A stretch of DNA of 64,000 nt, taken from contig NZ_RFLV01000002.1 of NCBI RefSeq assembly GCF_004920405.1, forward strand, positions 62,001-126,000, given 5' to 3'. Positions within the stretch are counted from its first letter, which is position 1; each line of letters opens with the position of its first letter. A model generated the notes under the pieces. The model saw only the letters and a list, made by a program, of their open reading frames with translations. It ran no database searches and had not been told where the DNA came from. The position numbers were made by a program, and so were the translations under genes. Below, in pieces: positions 16,743-27,477 of this stretch. Source of the stretch: Pseudomonas leptonychotis (GTDB taxonomy: Bacteria; Pseudomonadota; Gammaproteobacteria; Pseudomonadales; Pseudomonadaceae).

Positions 16743-18125
16743 ATGCTCTCGATCTACAACACGCTGACCAAAAGCAAACAAGCCTTCAAACCGCTGGATG
16801 GCAACAAGGTGCGCATGTACGTGTGCGGCATGACCGTCTACGACTACTGCCACATTGGCCACGGTCGCAGCATGGTGGCCTTTGACCTGGTCACCCGCTG
16901 GTTGCGCTTTAGCGGATATGAACTGACCTACGTACGCAATATCACCGACATCGACGACAAGATCATCAACCGCGCCAATGAAAACGGTGAGTCGTTCGAC
17001 GCACTCACCGAACGCATGATTGCGGCGATGCATGAGGACGAAGCACGGCTCAATATCCTCAAGCCCGACATGGAACCGCGTGCCACGGACCATATTCCGG
17101 GCATGCTGAGTATGATCCAGACTCTGATTGACAAGGGTTACGCCTACGCCCCCGGCAATGGTGATGTGTACTACCGCGTCGCCAAGTTCATGGGCTACGG
17201 CAAACTGTCGCGCAAGAAGATCGAAGACCTGCGCATCGGCGCGCGTATTGAAGTCGATGAGGCTAAACAAGACCCGCTGGACTTCGTTTTGTGGAAAGGC
17301 GTCAAACCCGGCGAGCCGAGCTGGCAGTCGCCATGGGGCGCGGGCCGTCCGGGCTGGCATATCGAGTGCTCGGTGATGTCGACCTGCTGCCTGGGTGAGA
17401 CCTTCGATATTCATGGTGGCGGCAGCGACCTGGAATTCCCGCACCACGAAAACGAGATTGCTCAGAGCGAGGCAGCCACTGGCAAGCCTTATGCGAACGC
17501 CTGGATGCATTGCGGGATGATCCGCATCAACGGCGAGAAGATGTCCAAGTCCTTGAACAACTTCTTCACCATTCGCGATGTGCTGGAGAAGTACCACCCG
17601 GAGGTGGTGCGCTACCTGCTGGTGTCGAGCCACTACCGCAGCCCGATCAACTATTCCGAAGAAAGCCTCAAGGATGCCAAGAGCGCCCTGGAGCGTTTCT
17701 ACAACGCGCTTAAAGGTCTGCCGGAAGCCTTGCCGGCTGGCGGCGAAGCCTTTGTTGAGCGCTTTAGCTCAGCCATGAATGATGACTTCGGTACGCCGGA
17801 AGCCTGCGCCGTATTGTTCGAGCTGGCGCGCGAGATCAACCGCATGCGGGAAACCGATGTGCAGGCAGCCGCTGGGCTGGCGGCGCGCTTGAAGGAGCTG
17901 GCCGGGGTGTTGGGTGTGCTGCAGCTTGAGCCTGAGGCGTTTCTGCAGGCCGGTGCCGCCGGCAAGGTTGATGCTGCCGAAGTTGATGCGTTGATTGCTG
18001 CGCGCCTGCAAGCCCGCGCCGAGAAGAACTGGGCTGAATCCGATCGTATTCGCGACCAGATTACGGCCATGGGGGTGGTGCTCGAAGACGGCAAAGGCGC
18101 GACAACCTGGCGTTTGGCTGACTAG
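16743..18125 (+). CDS. cysS: Cysteinyl-tRNA synthetase
   Basis: 460 residues, from ATG 16743 (AAGGA, 6 bases spacing; an ATG 6 bases upstream abuts the ribosome site and is unlikely). Class Ia: HIGH in [15 protein letters not shown] in [11 protein letters not shown]. Zinc ligands: Cys in VCGMTV, Cys in HIECSVM, His/Glu in [12 protein letters not shown]-terminal DALR-type helical domain. Co-oriented with glnS and terminated at 18144-18169. Confidence 0.97.
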   Translation: MLSIYNTLTKSKQAFKPLDGNKVRMYVCGMTVYDYCHIGHGRSMVAFDLVTRWLRFSGYELTYVRNITDIDDKIINRANENGESFDALTERMIAAMHEDEARLNILKPDMEPRATDHIPGMLSMIQTLIDKGYAYAPGNGDVYYRVAKFMGYGKLSRKKIEDLRIGARIEVDEAKQDPLDFVLWKGVKPGEPSWQSPWGAGRPGWHIECSVMSTCCLGETFDIHGGGSDLEFPHHENEIAQSEAATGKPYANAWMHCGMIRINGEKMSKSLNNFFTIRDVLEKYHPEVVRYLLVSSHYRSPINYSEESLKDAKSALERFYNALKGLPEALPAGGEAFVERFSSAMNDDFGTPEACAVLFELAREINRMRETDVQAAAGLAARLKELAGVLGVLQLEPEAFLQAGAAGKVDAAEVDALIAARLQARAEKNWAESDRIRDQITAMGVVLEDGKGATTWRLAD

Positions 18126-18143
18126 TTTTGCTGTTGGATTGAG

Positions 18144-18169
18144 AAGGCCGCTCTTGAGCGGCCTTTTTA
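18144..18169 (+). terminator. glnS-cysS terminator
   Basis: Arms AAGGCCGCTC (18144-18153) and complement (18156-18165) with a tight loop, followed by TTTTTA. It starts 19 bases after the cysS stop. Confidence 0.88.
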
Positions 18170-18183
18170 TTGCGCGTTGCTTG

Positions 18184-19083
18184 TTAGTTCCAAATCCAAT
18201 TCCACAGCCCCGGTAGGCGGGCGTACTGCTGTGGGTCGCCCAGAGCGCGCCTGAGGGCAGCGCGTTGCAGGGCGTCACGGTTGTCATAAAACGGCTGTTT
18301 ATCGGTGGCCAGGCCAACATCTTCAGCCACATCCATAAGGATTTGCAGGTATTCCTGCATATGTCGCGCGGTATAGGGGTTGAGGTCATGGAAGGTCACC
18401 ACCACCGGAATCACCCCGTCTACCGCAGGTAAGGCGCCTACGTTGATCTGCTGCGCAGCCCGCGCCAGTTGGTCGCGTAGATTGCTCCGCCGGCGTAGGC
18501 TGCCATTGATTCCCCAGGTTTTGCCATCGTTGGCGCTCAGGTCAGTCAACAGTAAGCGCAAGCCATGCGCTTGATAGGCTTCGAAGGTACGCTCGTCGTA
18601 GTTCCAAAAGGGGGGGCGGACCAGTCGCGGCGCGATGCCGCTGATGGCGGTCAGGTCGCTCACGCCATCTTTCAACGATTGTTCCAGTGCAGCAGGGCTG
18701 AGAAAGCGGTGGTTAGCGTGCCCAGGGGTGGCGGTGTGAAAACCCAACAGGTGCCCCTCGCGTTGCTGGCGTTGCAGCAATGCCTGGCCTTGCACGCTGC
18801 CACCGGCTGCGGCGGCGCGGGTCTGGACAAAGAACAGTGCCTTGATCTCTGGCTGGACTGGGTTGTTCATCAGGGTGTCGAGGATTTGTGCGGTTGGATT
18901 GCTGGAGGTGCTGGCGCTGGGGCCGTCATCGAAACTCAGGAGAAAGCGGATCGGCTCAATTTCAGGGTTTGGTTGGGGCGGCGCAACGCTGCTGCAGGCG
19001 CTCAAGAGCACCATGCTGATCAAGGCGTAGACCAGTTGGGTGGTTCGCGAAAGAGCACTGGTTGGAGTTGCGGGGTATCGCAT
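18184..19083 (-). CDS. Polysaccharide deacetylase (NodB-fold) lipoprotein
   Basis: 299 residues. The N-terminal LVYALISMVLLSAC has a lipobox (LSAC, Cys30), so it is probably anchored to a membrane facing the periplasm. NodB domain: metal/catalytic motif LLSFDDGPS, a HTATPGHANH motif in place of H-S/T-x-x-H, RPPFWNYDE (motif 3) and VVTFHDLN near the end. Substrate unknown: poly-N-acetylglucosamine, peptidoglycan or another N-acetylated glycan. Minus strand, 200 bp downstream of the sigma-54 activator gene. No close pathway partner is visible. Confidence 0.82.
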   Translation of the reverse strand: MRYPATPTSALSRTTQLVYALISMVLLSACSSVAPPQPNPEIEPIRFLLSFDDGPSASTSSNPTAQILDTLMNNPVQPEIKALFFVQTRAAAAGGSVQGQALLQRQQREGHLLGFHTATPGHANHRFLSPAALEQSLKDGVSDLTAISGIAPRLVRPPFWNYDERTFEAYQAHGLRLLLTDLSANDGKTWGINGSLRRRSNLRDQLARAAQQINVGALPAVDGVIPVVVTFHDLNPYTARHMQEYLQILMDVAEDVGLATDKQPFYDNRDALQRAALRRALGDPQQYARLPGLWNWIWN

Positions 19084-19283
19084 TAGGCTTTGGCTCGCGA
19101 GGGGACAAGGGTTGGCAGGGCGGGGCGCTGGAGGTCGAGGTGGGCGCGGAGTCTATGTGGCTGTGGACGCAGCGCAAACCTGTAATTGGCTATTACCGGT
19201 TTTTGACCCTGTCAGGCTCGTATAAGTCCCTGGGAGGTTAAAAAGGCTGAGCAAGCCAAGTGCAGCAGGCGCTACGGCCTGTG

Positions 19284-21161
19284 CTAGCGCGCCGTCAGGC
19301 CCGTTTCCCGTAACCGTTTATACAGCGTGTTGCGGCTAACCCCGAGGCTGCGCGCCAGCTGCGAGATATTACCGCCGCAGGCCTGGTATTGGCTGGCCAG
19401 ATCATCCGTGCTGGTGCTGGCCAGAGGTGGCGGTGGTGGATGTGGGGCGAGTGTTTGTACTGTTGGCGGCTGCAAATCTGCAAAAAAATCATCTGGAAGG
19501 TGTTCGGCGCGGATCTGCTGGTCCTCGGCCATGGCCAGGGCAATCTGCAAGACGCTGCTCAGCTGACGCAGGTTACCGGGCCAAGGGTGACGCTCAAACA
19601 GACTCAGTACTTCCTGGCTTAGCCCGGCCCACTGCTGCGGCTCGCGGTGGTAATCCCAAATGCGTTGAACCATGGCCGCTTTATCCGTGCGCTCGCGCAG
19701 CGCAGGCAGCTCTAAATTGAGGCCGCTGATGCGGTAGTAAAGGTCCTGGCGAAAGAGCCCCGTCTCCACATCTTGGCGCAGCGGCCGGTTGGTGGCAGAG
19801 ATCAAACGGATATTCACTGGATACAGTTCACTGCTTCCCAGCGGCTGTACGCAGCGCTCTTGCAGCACGCGTAGCAAACGCGCCTGAACGCGCAGCGGCA
19901 TATCGCCGACTTCGTCGAGAAACAACGTGCCTTTGTCGGCCTTGCGAATCAGGCCAATGCTGCCCTTTTGGTTGGCACCGGTAAACGCGCCTTTTTCATA
20001 GCCAAACAGTTCGGACTCGACCAGCTCGGCTGGAATGGCCGCGCAGTTCACCGCAATAAATGCTTGGCTGGCACGCGAACTGGCGTGGTGTAGGGCTTTG
20101 ACGAAGACTTCCTTACCCACCCCGGTTTCGCCATGCACCAGAATCGGGATGTCTTTCTCCAGCAGGCGTTCCGCTTGGCGAATGGCTTTGTCGACGCGGG
20201 GGTCGCCAAGGTTGAGCGAGGCCAGAGTTAAAGGTTTGGCACTGTCACTGACGTTGTCCGGCGGTTGTTGAGCCTGGCGAAAGTCGCGAGCCTGAATCGC
20301 CAAGGGTTGCTGCGGTCGTTTGAGCTGCGCATGAAAGCGAAAGCGCCCACTGGCGCGCAGGTTGAACGGTAATGCCTCTGGCTGGTTGAGCAATTGTTGC
20401 AGCGGTACGTCGAACACACTCTCGATATTGGTCTGGGCCAGTCTTACGCCGAGCAGACTGTCGGCGCGGCGGTTGGCGGAGACCACTTTGCCTTGCTCAT
20501 CGAAAATCAGCAGCCCGGCCCAGGGGCTGCTCAAGTTATCCAGGCTGGTATTGAAACTCAGCTGAAAGTAACGCTGCTGGAACAGGTTGAGGATCAGGCG
20601 GTTTTCCACCGACTGGCTCATCATCTTGACCATGCCCAGGGTATGCGAGGGCGGCAGGTAGCTGTCGCTGGAGACGTCCAGTACCGCGATCATTTTTCGC
20701 TGTTCGTCAAAAATCGGCGAGGCCGAGCCCGTCATAAAACGGTTGGCCTTAAGAAAATGCTCATCGTGTTGAATGTGCACCGCCTGGCCGCAGCTCAGTG
20801 CGGTGCCAATCGCGTTGGTGCCAGTATAGCGTTCCAGCCACGTAGCCCCGGCGACAAAGCCGGCGGCGCGACTGGGCTCGATAAAGCGTTGATCACCCCA
20901 CGATTGCAGGACCTGGCCCTGATGGTCGGCCAGCATGATCAGGCAATTGGAGTTGCTCAGAATGGTGCCGTAGTAGGGCAGTACTTCTTTGTGGGTGGTG
21001 TGCACCAAGGCGTGCTGGCTTTCCAGCAGGGCACTGACCGCACTGCGTTCGGGCTGAGAAAAGATCGGCGTGCTCTGGTGAGTCAGGCCGTAGTCACGGC
21101 AGCGGGTCCAGGAGTCCTGGATGATGGTGTCGTGGGGCAGGGCAGCAGCAGTTTCAGCCAT
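19284..21161 (-). CDS. AcoR-like sigma-54 transcriptional activator
   Basis: 625 residues. GAF-like sensor about 60-200 (MLADHQGQVLQSWGD; GTNAIGTAL), PAS-like segment about 210-300 (GLLIFDEQGKVVSANRRAD), then an AAA+ domain with Walker A GETGVGKE (344-351), the sigma-54 contact loop GAFTGA (391-396) and Walker B GTLFLDEVGD. A Fis-type HTH is at 590-622 (NISQLARSLGVSRNTLYKRL). Architecture of AcoR/AcxR activators of alcohol, ketone and polyol catabolism. Divergent from the ABC operon at 21421, whose promoter is sigma-54 type with repeated upstream sites, so it is almost certainly the activator of that operon. Effector unknown. Confidence 0.9.
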   Translation of the reverse strand: MAETAAALPHDTIIQDSWTRCRDYGLTHQSTPIFSQPERSAVSALLESQHALVHTTHKEVLPYYGTILSNSNCLIMLADHQGQVLQSWGDQRFIEPSRAAGFVAGATWLERYTGTNAIGTALSCGQAVHIQHDEHFLKANRFMTGSASPIFDEQRKMIAVLDVSSDSYLPPSHTLGMVKMMSQSVENRLILNLFQQRYFQLSFNTSLDNLSSPWAGLLIFDEQGKVVSANRRADSLLGVRLAQTNIESVFDVPLQQLLNQPEALPFNLRASGRFRFHAQLKRPQQPLAIQARDFRQAQQPPDNVSDSAKPLTLASLNLGDPRVDKAIRQAERLLEKDIPILVHGETGVGKEVFVKALHHASSRASQAFIAVNCAAIPAELVESELFGYEKGAFTGANQKGSIGLIRKADKGTLFLDEVGDMPLRVQARLLRVLQERCVQPLGSSELYPVNIRLISATNRPLRQDVETGLFRQDLYYRISGLNLELPALRERTDKAAMVQRIWDYHREPQQWAGLSQEVLSLFERHPWPGNLRQLSSVLQIALAMAEDQQIRAEHLPDDFFADLQPPTVQTLAPHPPPPPLASTSTDDLASQYQACGGNISQLARSLGVSRNTLYKRLRETGLTAR

Positions 21162-21234
21162 GACAGAGGTTCACCTGGATCTTGTTGTTATGAGCCCAGG
21201 TCTGCGCCAGGGTCTTTGCAGTGTCGCCAAAGGC

Positions 21235-21294
21235 TGTTCAATGTCAACGCTGTGACTGTTCAGTTGTTCACTGTGCACTGTTCAAAATTGTTCA
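21235..21294 (+). promoter_or_regulatory. Five TGTTCA repeats, candidate activator sites
   Basis: TGTTCA occurs at 21235, 21257, 21265, 21279 and 21289, all in direct orientation; two copies extend to ACTGTTCA (21255, 21277). They lie 75-150 bp upstream of the sigma-54 promoter at 21368, the usual distance for enhancer sites, and next to the start of the activator gene. Confidence 0.65.
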
Positions 21295-21338
21295 GTTCCT
21301 TTGCTCTGGATGGTCGTATTTTTAGTTTTAATGTTTTA

Positions 21339-21351
21339 AATCAATGATTTA
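21339..21351 (+). promoter_or_regulatory. IHF consensus site
   Basis: AATCAATGATTTA fits WATCAANNNNTTR at every position. It lies in an AT-rich tract midway between the TGTTCA repeats and the sigma-54 promoter, where a bend would bring activator to polymerase. Confidence 0.7.
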
Positions 21352-21367
21352 AATGTGATCTGCTGGG

Positions 21368-21385
21368 TTGGCACGGAACTCGCCT
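21368..21385 (+). promoter_or_regulatory. Sigma-54 promoter of the glp-type ABC operon
   Basis: TTGGCACGGAACTCGCCT: GG (21370) and GC (21382) are separated by 10 bases. The -24 half site TTGGCACG is exact; the -12 half is CTCGCC rather than TTGCA. Predicted start near 21396, giving a 25-base leader with AAGGA before the ATG. Confidence 0.82.
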
Positions 21386-21420
21386 TGTAACGGGGTAGAT
21401 AACAAGAAAAAGGACGGCCC

Positions 21421-22515
21421 ATGTCACTTACCCTGGAGCATGTCACGCGGATCGTCGATCACCAGCTGTATATCGACGATGCCTGCCTGAGCTTCGAACC
21501 CGGCTCTTTCAATGTGTTGCTGGGGCGTACGCTGTCCGGTAAGACCAGCCTAATGCGCTTGATGGCAGGGTTGGACAAGCCCAGCAGCGGGCGCATTTTG
21601 ATGAATGGCGCAGACATGACCCAAGTACCGGTGCGCCAGCGCAACGTGTCCATGGTTTATCAGCAGTTCATCAATTACCCGACCCTGACGGTATTCGAAA
21701 ACATCGCCTCGCCATTGCGTCAGGCGAAGATGAGCCAGGCCGACATTCTGGAAAAGGTGCACGCCACCGCCAAGATGTTGCGTATCGACGGTTTGCTCAA
21801 ACGCTATCCCTTGGAGCTGTCCGGTGGGCAACAGCAGCGCACGGCCATGGCTCGGGCGTTGGTTAAAGACGCTTCGCTGATTCTGTTTGATGAGCCACTG
21901 GTCAACCTTGACTACAAGTTGCGCGAGGAACTGCGTCAGGAGATGCGTGAGCTGTTTCAGGCGCGCCATACCATCGCCATTTACGCCACCACCGAACCCA
22001 ATGAGGCGCTGGCCTTGGGTGGCACCACCACCGTGCTGCATGAAGGGCGAGTGATCCAGAGCGGCAAGACAGCCGACGTCTATCACCGGCCGCAGCAAGT
22101 GCTGGCGGCTGAGCTTTTTTCTGAGCCTGCCATCAACCTGATGCCGGGGCGCGTCAGCGGTACCGAAGTCAGTTTTGCCGATACCGTGCATTTCCCGCTC
22201 AACCCGGACTTACAAGACATTGCCGAGGGCGAGTACCGCTTTGGTGTGCGGCCCAGTCATATTGGTTTGGTGCCGTCCAATGACGACGACCTGGAACTGG
22301 CGGTGACCGTCGAGCTGGCTGAAATCAGTGGCTCAGAAACCTTCCTGCACGTGAGCAATGAGCAGTTCGTGTTGGTGCTGCACTTGCCCGGTGTGCATGA
22401 GTACGCGGTCGATAGCTCAATTCTTATCTATATCCCTACGCATAAGTTGTTTGTGTTCAGTGCTGATGGGCAGTTAATTCAGGCGCCCAGTCGTCGTTTG
22501 GGGAGGGTTGCCTGA
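21421..22515 (+). CDS. glpS: Glycerol-type ABC transporter ATPase 1
   Basis: 364 residues, CUT1-like ABC ATPase with a C-terminal TOBE/MalK-like regulatory domain (about 240-364). Walker A GRTLSGKT (35-42), where the usual GPSGSGKS has become GRTLSG; signature LSGGQQQR; Walker B LILFDEPLVNLD. After the D-loop the H-loop position reads IYATTEPNEA, so the switch histidine is replaced by Thr/Glu. First of six genes; overlaps glpT by one base. Similar paired ATPases occur in the rhizobial glycerol importer GlpSTPQV. The substrate here is inferred by that resemblance. Confidence 0.82.
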   Translation: MSLTLEHVTRIVDHQLYIDDACLSFEPGSFNVLLGRTLSGKTSLMRLMAGLDKPSSGRILMNGADMTQVPVRQRNVSMVYQQFINYPTLTVFENIASPLRQAKMSQADILEKVHATAKMLRIDGLLKRYPLELSGGQQQRTAMARALVKDASLILFDEPLVNLDYKLREELRQEMRELFQARHTIAIYATTEPNEALALGGTTTVLHEGRVIQSGKTADVYHRPQQVLAAELFSEPAINLMPGRVSGTEVSFADTVHFPLNPDLQDIAEGEYRFGVRPSHIGLVPSNDDDLELAVTVELAEISGSETFLHVSNEQFVLVLHLPGVHEYAVDSSILIYIPTHKLFVFSADGQLIQAPSRRLGRVA

Positions 22516-23627
22516 TGGCTGAAATTCGCCTGCGTAACCTCGCTCATAGCTACAGCCGCAGCCCGAGCGGCCCGGCTGATTATGCAATTCGTGAGATGGA
22601 CCATGTTTGGGAGCAGGGTGGCGCCTATGCGCTGCTGGGGCCTTCGGGCTGCGGTAAATCGACGCTGCTGAATATTATTTCCGGCTTGCTTAGCCCCTCC
22701 CATGGCGAGGTGCAGTTTGATGGCAAGGTGGTCAATGCCCTGCCGCCCGAGCAGCGCAATATTGCTCAGGTTTTCCAGTTTCCGGTGGTCTACGACACCA
22801 TGACGGTGTTCGATAACTTGGCATTCCCGCTGCGCAACCAAGGCATGACTGAGGCGAAGGTTCTTGCCAAGGTCAACGAGATTGCCGAGGTGCTGGAGTT
22901 GCATCCACTTCTGCGTAAACGTGCCAGCAACCTGACTGCTGATGAGAAGCAGAAGGTCTCCATGGGGCGCGGCCTGGTGCGTGACGACGTGTCGGCGATT
23001 CTCTTTGATGAACCACTGACCGTGATCGACCCGCATTTGAAATGGAAGCTGCGACGCAAGCTCAAGCAGATTCATGAGCAGTTCAATATCACCATGGTCT
23101 ACGTCACCCATGATCAGCTGGAGGCCTCGACCTTTGCCGACAAGATTGCGGTGATGTACGGCGGCCAGATTGTTCAATTTGGTACCCCGCGTGAGTTGTT
23201 CGAACGGCCCAGCCACACCTTTGTCGGTTACTTCATCGGCAGCCCTGGAATGAACCTGATTGAGGTGCTGCCTTATGGCGGCGGGGTGCGCTTCAACGAA
23301 ACGATGTTGCCCTTGTCACCCGCACTCAATCGGCGTGTTGCCGAGATGCCAGGTGCCAAGTTGAAAGTCGGTATTCGCCCGGAGTTCATTCATGTCTGGG
23401 ACGGCCCAAACGAAGATGCTTTCTGCGCGGATGTCGTGCACGTCGAGGACCTGGGCACCTACAAGATCCTCACCCTCAAGCTCGATGGCCAGTTACTTAA
23501 AGTGCGCTTGCAGGAGGATCAACCGGTACCGCAGCAGCAGGCTTACCTGAGCTTCCCCGCCCAGTGGCTGATGCTCTATGCCGATGACATTCTGGTTGAG
23601 CCCAGGCCTATGGAGGTGCAGCCATGA
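22515..23627 (+). CDS. glpT: Glycerol-type ABC transporter ATPase 2
   Basis: 370 residues. Walker A GPSGCGKST (42-50) and Walker B AILFDEPLTVID (161-172) are normal, and the H-loop VYVTHDQLEA has its histidine. The ABC signature, however, reads LTADEKQ (140-146) instead of LSGGQ. With GlpS having the opposite pattern (good signature, lost H-loop His), the heterodimer probably has one canonical and one degenerate ATP site. TOBE-like C-terminal domain. Start codon overlaps the glpS stop (TGATG); the end overlaps glpP by 4 bases. The symbol follows rhizobia, not the E. coli glycerol-phosphate antiporter. Confidence 0.82.
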   Translation: MAEIRLRNLAHSYSRSPSGPADYAIREMDHVWEQGGAYALLGPSGCGKSTLLNIISGLLSPSHGEVQFDGKVVNALPPEQRNIAQVFQFPVVYDTMTVFDNLAFPLRNQGMTEAKVLAKVNEIAEVLELHPLLRKRASNLTADEKQKVSMGRGLVRDDVSAILFDEPLTVIDPHLKWKLRRKLKQIHEQFNITMVYVTHDQLEASTFADKIAVMYGGQIVQFGTPRELFERPSHTFVGYFIGSPGMNLIEVLPYGGGVRFNETMLPLSPALNRRVAEMPGAKLKVGIRPEFIHVWDGPNEDAFCADVVHVEDLGTYKILTLKLDGQLLKVRLQEDQPVPQQQAYLSFPAQWLMLYADDILVEPRPMEVQP

Positions 23628-24487
23628 AGGTGCATAACAACAAGGCCTGGTGGCTGGTCTTGCCGGTTTTTTTACTGGTGGCGTTCAGCGCCATCGTGCC
23701 GATGATGACGGTGGTCAACTATTCGGTGCAGGATATTTTCGATCACTCCACGCGCTACTTCGTCGGTGTCGACTGGTACAAGCAGGTGCTGCAAGACACC
23801 CGTCTGCATGACTCGCTGCTGCGTCAGTTCATCTTCTCCGCGTGCGTGCTGCTGATCGAGATTCCCTTAGGAATCGCCATCGCCCTGTGCATGCCTACCA
23901 AAGGGCGCATGGCCTCGCTGGTGCTGATAGTTCTGGCCATTCCGCTGCTGATTCCGTGGAACGTGGTCGGCACCATCTGGCAGATATTCGGTCGCGCCGA
24001 CATTGGCTTGCTTGGCTGGAGCCTTAATAGCCTGGGCATCAGCTACAACTACGCCTCCAACACCAGTGATGCCTGGGTCACAGTGCTGATCATGGACGTG
24101 TGGCACTGGACCTCGCTGGTCGCGCTGCTGTGCTACTCAGGGCTGCGCGCCATTCCTGATGTGTATTACCAGGCGGCGCGTATTGACCGCGCTTCAGACT
24201 GGGCGGTGTTTCGCCATATCCAGCTGCCCAAGTTGAAAAGCGTGCTGCTGATTGGGGTGATGCTGCGCTTTATGGACAGCTTCATGATCTACACCGAACC
24301 CTTTGTGCTGACGGGGGGCGGGCCGGGAAACGCCACCACCTTCCTTAGTCAGACCCTGACGCAAATGGCTATTGGCCAATTCGATTTGGGGCCGGCTGCA
24401 GCCTTCTCGTTGGTGTACTTCCTGATCATCCTGTTGGTGTCCTGGCTGTTCTACACCGCCATGACGCACAACGATAAGACGCGCTGA
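23624..24487 (+). CDS. glpP: Glycerol-type ABC transporter permease 1
   Basis: 287 residues, CUT1 MalF/UgpA-type inner-membrane permease. First membrane segment WWLVLPVFLLVAFSAIVPMM, about six in total. EAA loop: YYQAARIDRASDWAVFRHIQLPKLK. ATGA overlap with glpT; glpQ begins 8 bases after the stop. Partner of glpQ in the transmembrane channel. Confidence 0.85.
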   Translation: MKVHNNKAWWLVLPVFLLVAFSAIVPMMTVVNYSVQDIFDHSTRYFVGVDWYKQVLQDTRLHDSLLRQFIFSACVLLIEIPLGIAIALCMPTKGRMASLVLIVLAIPLLIPWNVVGTIWQIFGRADIGLLGWSLNSLGISYNYASNTSDAWVTVLIMDVWHWTSLVALLCYSGLRAIPDVYYQAARIDRASDWAVFRHIQLPKLKSVLLIGVMLRFMDSFMIYTEPFVLTGGGPGNATTFLSQTLTQMAIGQFDLGPAAAFSLVYFLIILLVSWLFYTAMTHNDKTR

Positions 24488-24495
24488 GGCTGACC

Positions 24496-25296
24496 ATGAC
24501 CCTACGTAAGAAGGTGGTATTGGGGCTGTATGTCCTGTTTCTGCTGGTGCCGATCTACTGGTTGCTGAACATGTCGTTCAAGAGCAACACGGAGATACTC
24601 GGTGGCCTGACGCTGTGGCCGCACGGCTTCACCCTGGACAACTACAAGGTAATTTTCACTGACCCGAGCTGGTATGAGGGCTATCTCAATTCGCTGTATT
24701 ACGTGTGCCTGAACACCGTGATTTCGTTGACGGTGGCATTGCCGGCGGCCTATGCGTTCTCGCGCTATCGTTTTCTCGGTGATAAGCACCTGTTCTTCTG
24801 GTTGTTGACCAACCGCATGGCGCCTCCGGCAGTGTTTCTGCTGCCGTTCTTCCAGCTGTATTCCTCTATTGGTTTGTTTGATACGCATATTGCCGTGGCA
24901 TTGGCTCATTGCTTGTTCAACGTGCCGTTGGCGGTGTGGATTCTCGAAGGCTTTATGTCCGGGGTACCCAAGGAAATCGACGAAACGGCCTATATCGACG
25001 GCTACAGTTTCCCGAAGTTTTTCGCGAAGATTTTTATCCCTCTGATCGGTTCGGGAATCGGCGTCACCGCATTCTTTTGCTTTATGTTCTCGTGGGTCGA
25101 GTTGCTGTTGGCGCGCACCCTGACCTCGGTAGATGCCAAGCCAATTGCCGCCGTGATGACCCGCACCGTGTCTGCATCGGGGATCGACTGGGGGGTGCTG
25201 GCGGCGGCGGGGGTACTGACCATTCTGCCAGGCATGCTGGTGATCTGGTTTGTGCGTAACCATGTGGCCAAGGGCTTTGCCCTCGGTCGGGTATAG
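24496..25296 (+). CDS. glpQ: Glycerol-type ABC transporter permease 2
   Basis: 266 residues, MalG/UgpE-type permease. Starts with membrane segment VVLGLYVLFLLVPIYWLLNMSFK; EAA loop IDETAYIDGYSFPKFFAKIFIPL. About six helices. The conserved NRMAPP segment is shared by glycerol and related polyol importers as I recall. Followed by the DUF2160 gene after 11 bases. Confidence 0.85.
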   Translation: MTLRKKVVLGLYVLFLLVPIYWLLNMSFKSNTEILGGLTLWPHGFTLDNYKVIFTDPSWYEGYLNSLYYVCLNTVISLTVALPAAYAFSRYRFLGDKHLFFWLLTNRMAPPAVFLLPFFQLYSSIGLFDTHIAVALAHCLFNVPLAVWILEGFMSGVPKEIDETAYIDGYSFPKFFAKIFIPLIGSGIGVTAFFCFMFSWVELLLARTLTSVDAKPIAAVMTRTVSASGIDWGVLAAAGVLTILPGMLVIWFVRNHVAKGFALGRV

Positions 25297-25307
25297 GAGC
25301 AACGACT

Positions 25308-25580
25308 ATGGATTGGATGGCCTGGACCTTACCCACTGCTTTGTTCTTCGGCTTTATCGGCACGCTGTTGGTTGGCATGACGATCTGGGAGCTGCGCTCG
25401 CCGTGTATCGAGCGCAAGGGCTTGTTGCCGATCAGCACCACCCGTGGTGATCGGCTGTTTATCGGTCTGCTTGGAAGTGCCTACCTGCATCTGCTGGTGG
25501 TAGGTGTGACCGATTGGAGTGTCTGGATAGCCTCGGTGCTGTCCCTGTTCTGGTTAATTGCAGTGATGCGTTGGGGTTAA
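25308..25580 (+). CDS. DUF2160 small membrane protein of the transporter operon
   Basis: 90 residues, RBS AGGAG 8 bases ahead of the ATG. Three hydrophobic stretches: LPTALFFGFIGTLLVGMTIW, LFIGLLGSAYLHLLVVGV and VWIASVLSLFWLIAVMRW. Linker with RSPCIERKGLLPISTTRGDR. The family is found between permease and binding-protein genes of glycerol-type ABC operons and has no assigned role. It could be an accessory subunit of the permease. Confidence 0.85.
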   Translation: MDWMAWTLPTALFFGFIGTLLVGMTIWELRSPCIERKGLLPISTTRGDRLFIGLLGSAYLHLLVVGVTDWSVWIASVLSLFWLIAVMRWG

Positions 25581-25662
25581 GCAGCCTGCCTCGTGGGCGC
25601 CTGTTGCTTGGGCGTGTTCGTTAGCGGCTTGCCCCGTTCAAAACCCTGAGATGGAGGTCTCT

Positions 25663-27405
<1,743 letters not shown>

Positions 27406-27431
27406 CCGAGCGGGTTTTACTCTGCATAAAG

Positions 27432-27460
27432 AAACGGCACCTCTAAGGTGCCGTTTTCTA
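27432..27460 (+). terminator. Terminator of the transporter operon
   Basis: 11-bp arms 27432-27442 and 27446-27456 (AAACGGCACCT and complement), followed by TCTATTT. It lies between converging glpV and folD; the A run on its left also gives U on the minus strand. Confidence 0.85.
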
Positions 27461-27477
27461 TTTCAACCTATGCGTGG

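Noticed and set aside
22515..23627. Frameshift or pseudogene explanation for the missing LSGGQ in the second ATPase
   Set aside because: The frame is intact for 370 codons, Walker A, Walker B and H-loop are normal, and start and stop overlap neighbours in the operon, so the altered signature looks native.
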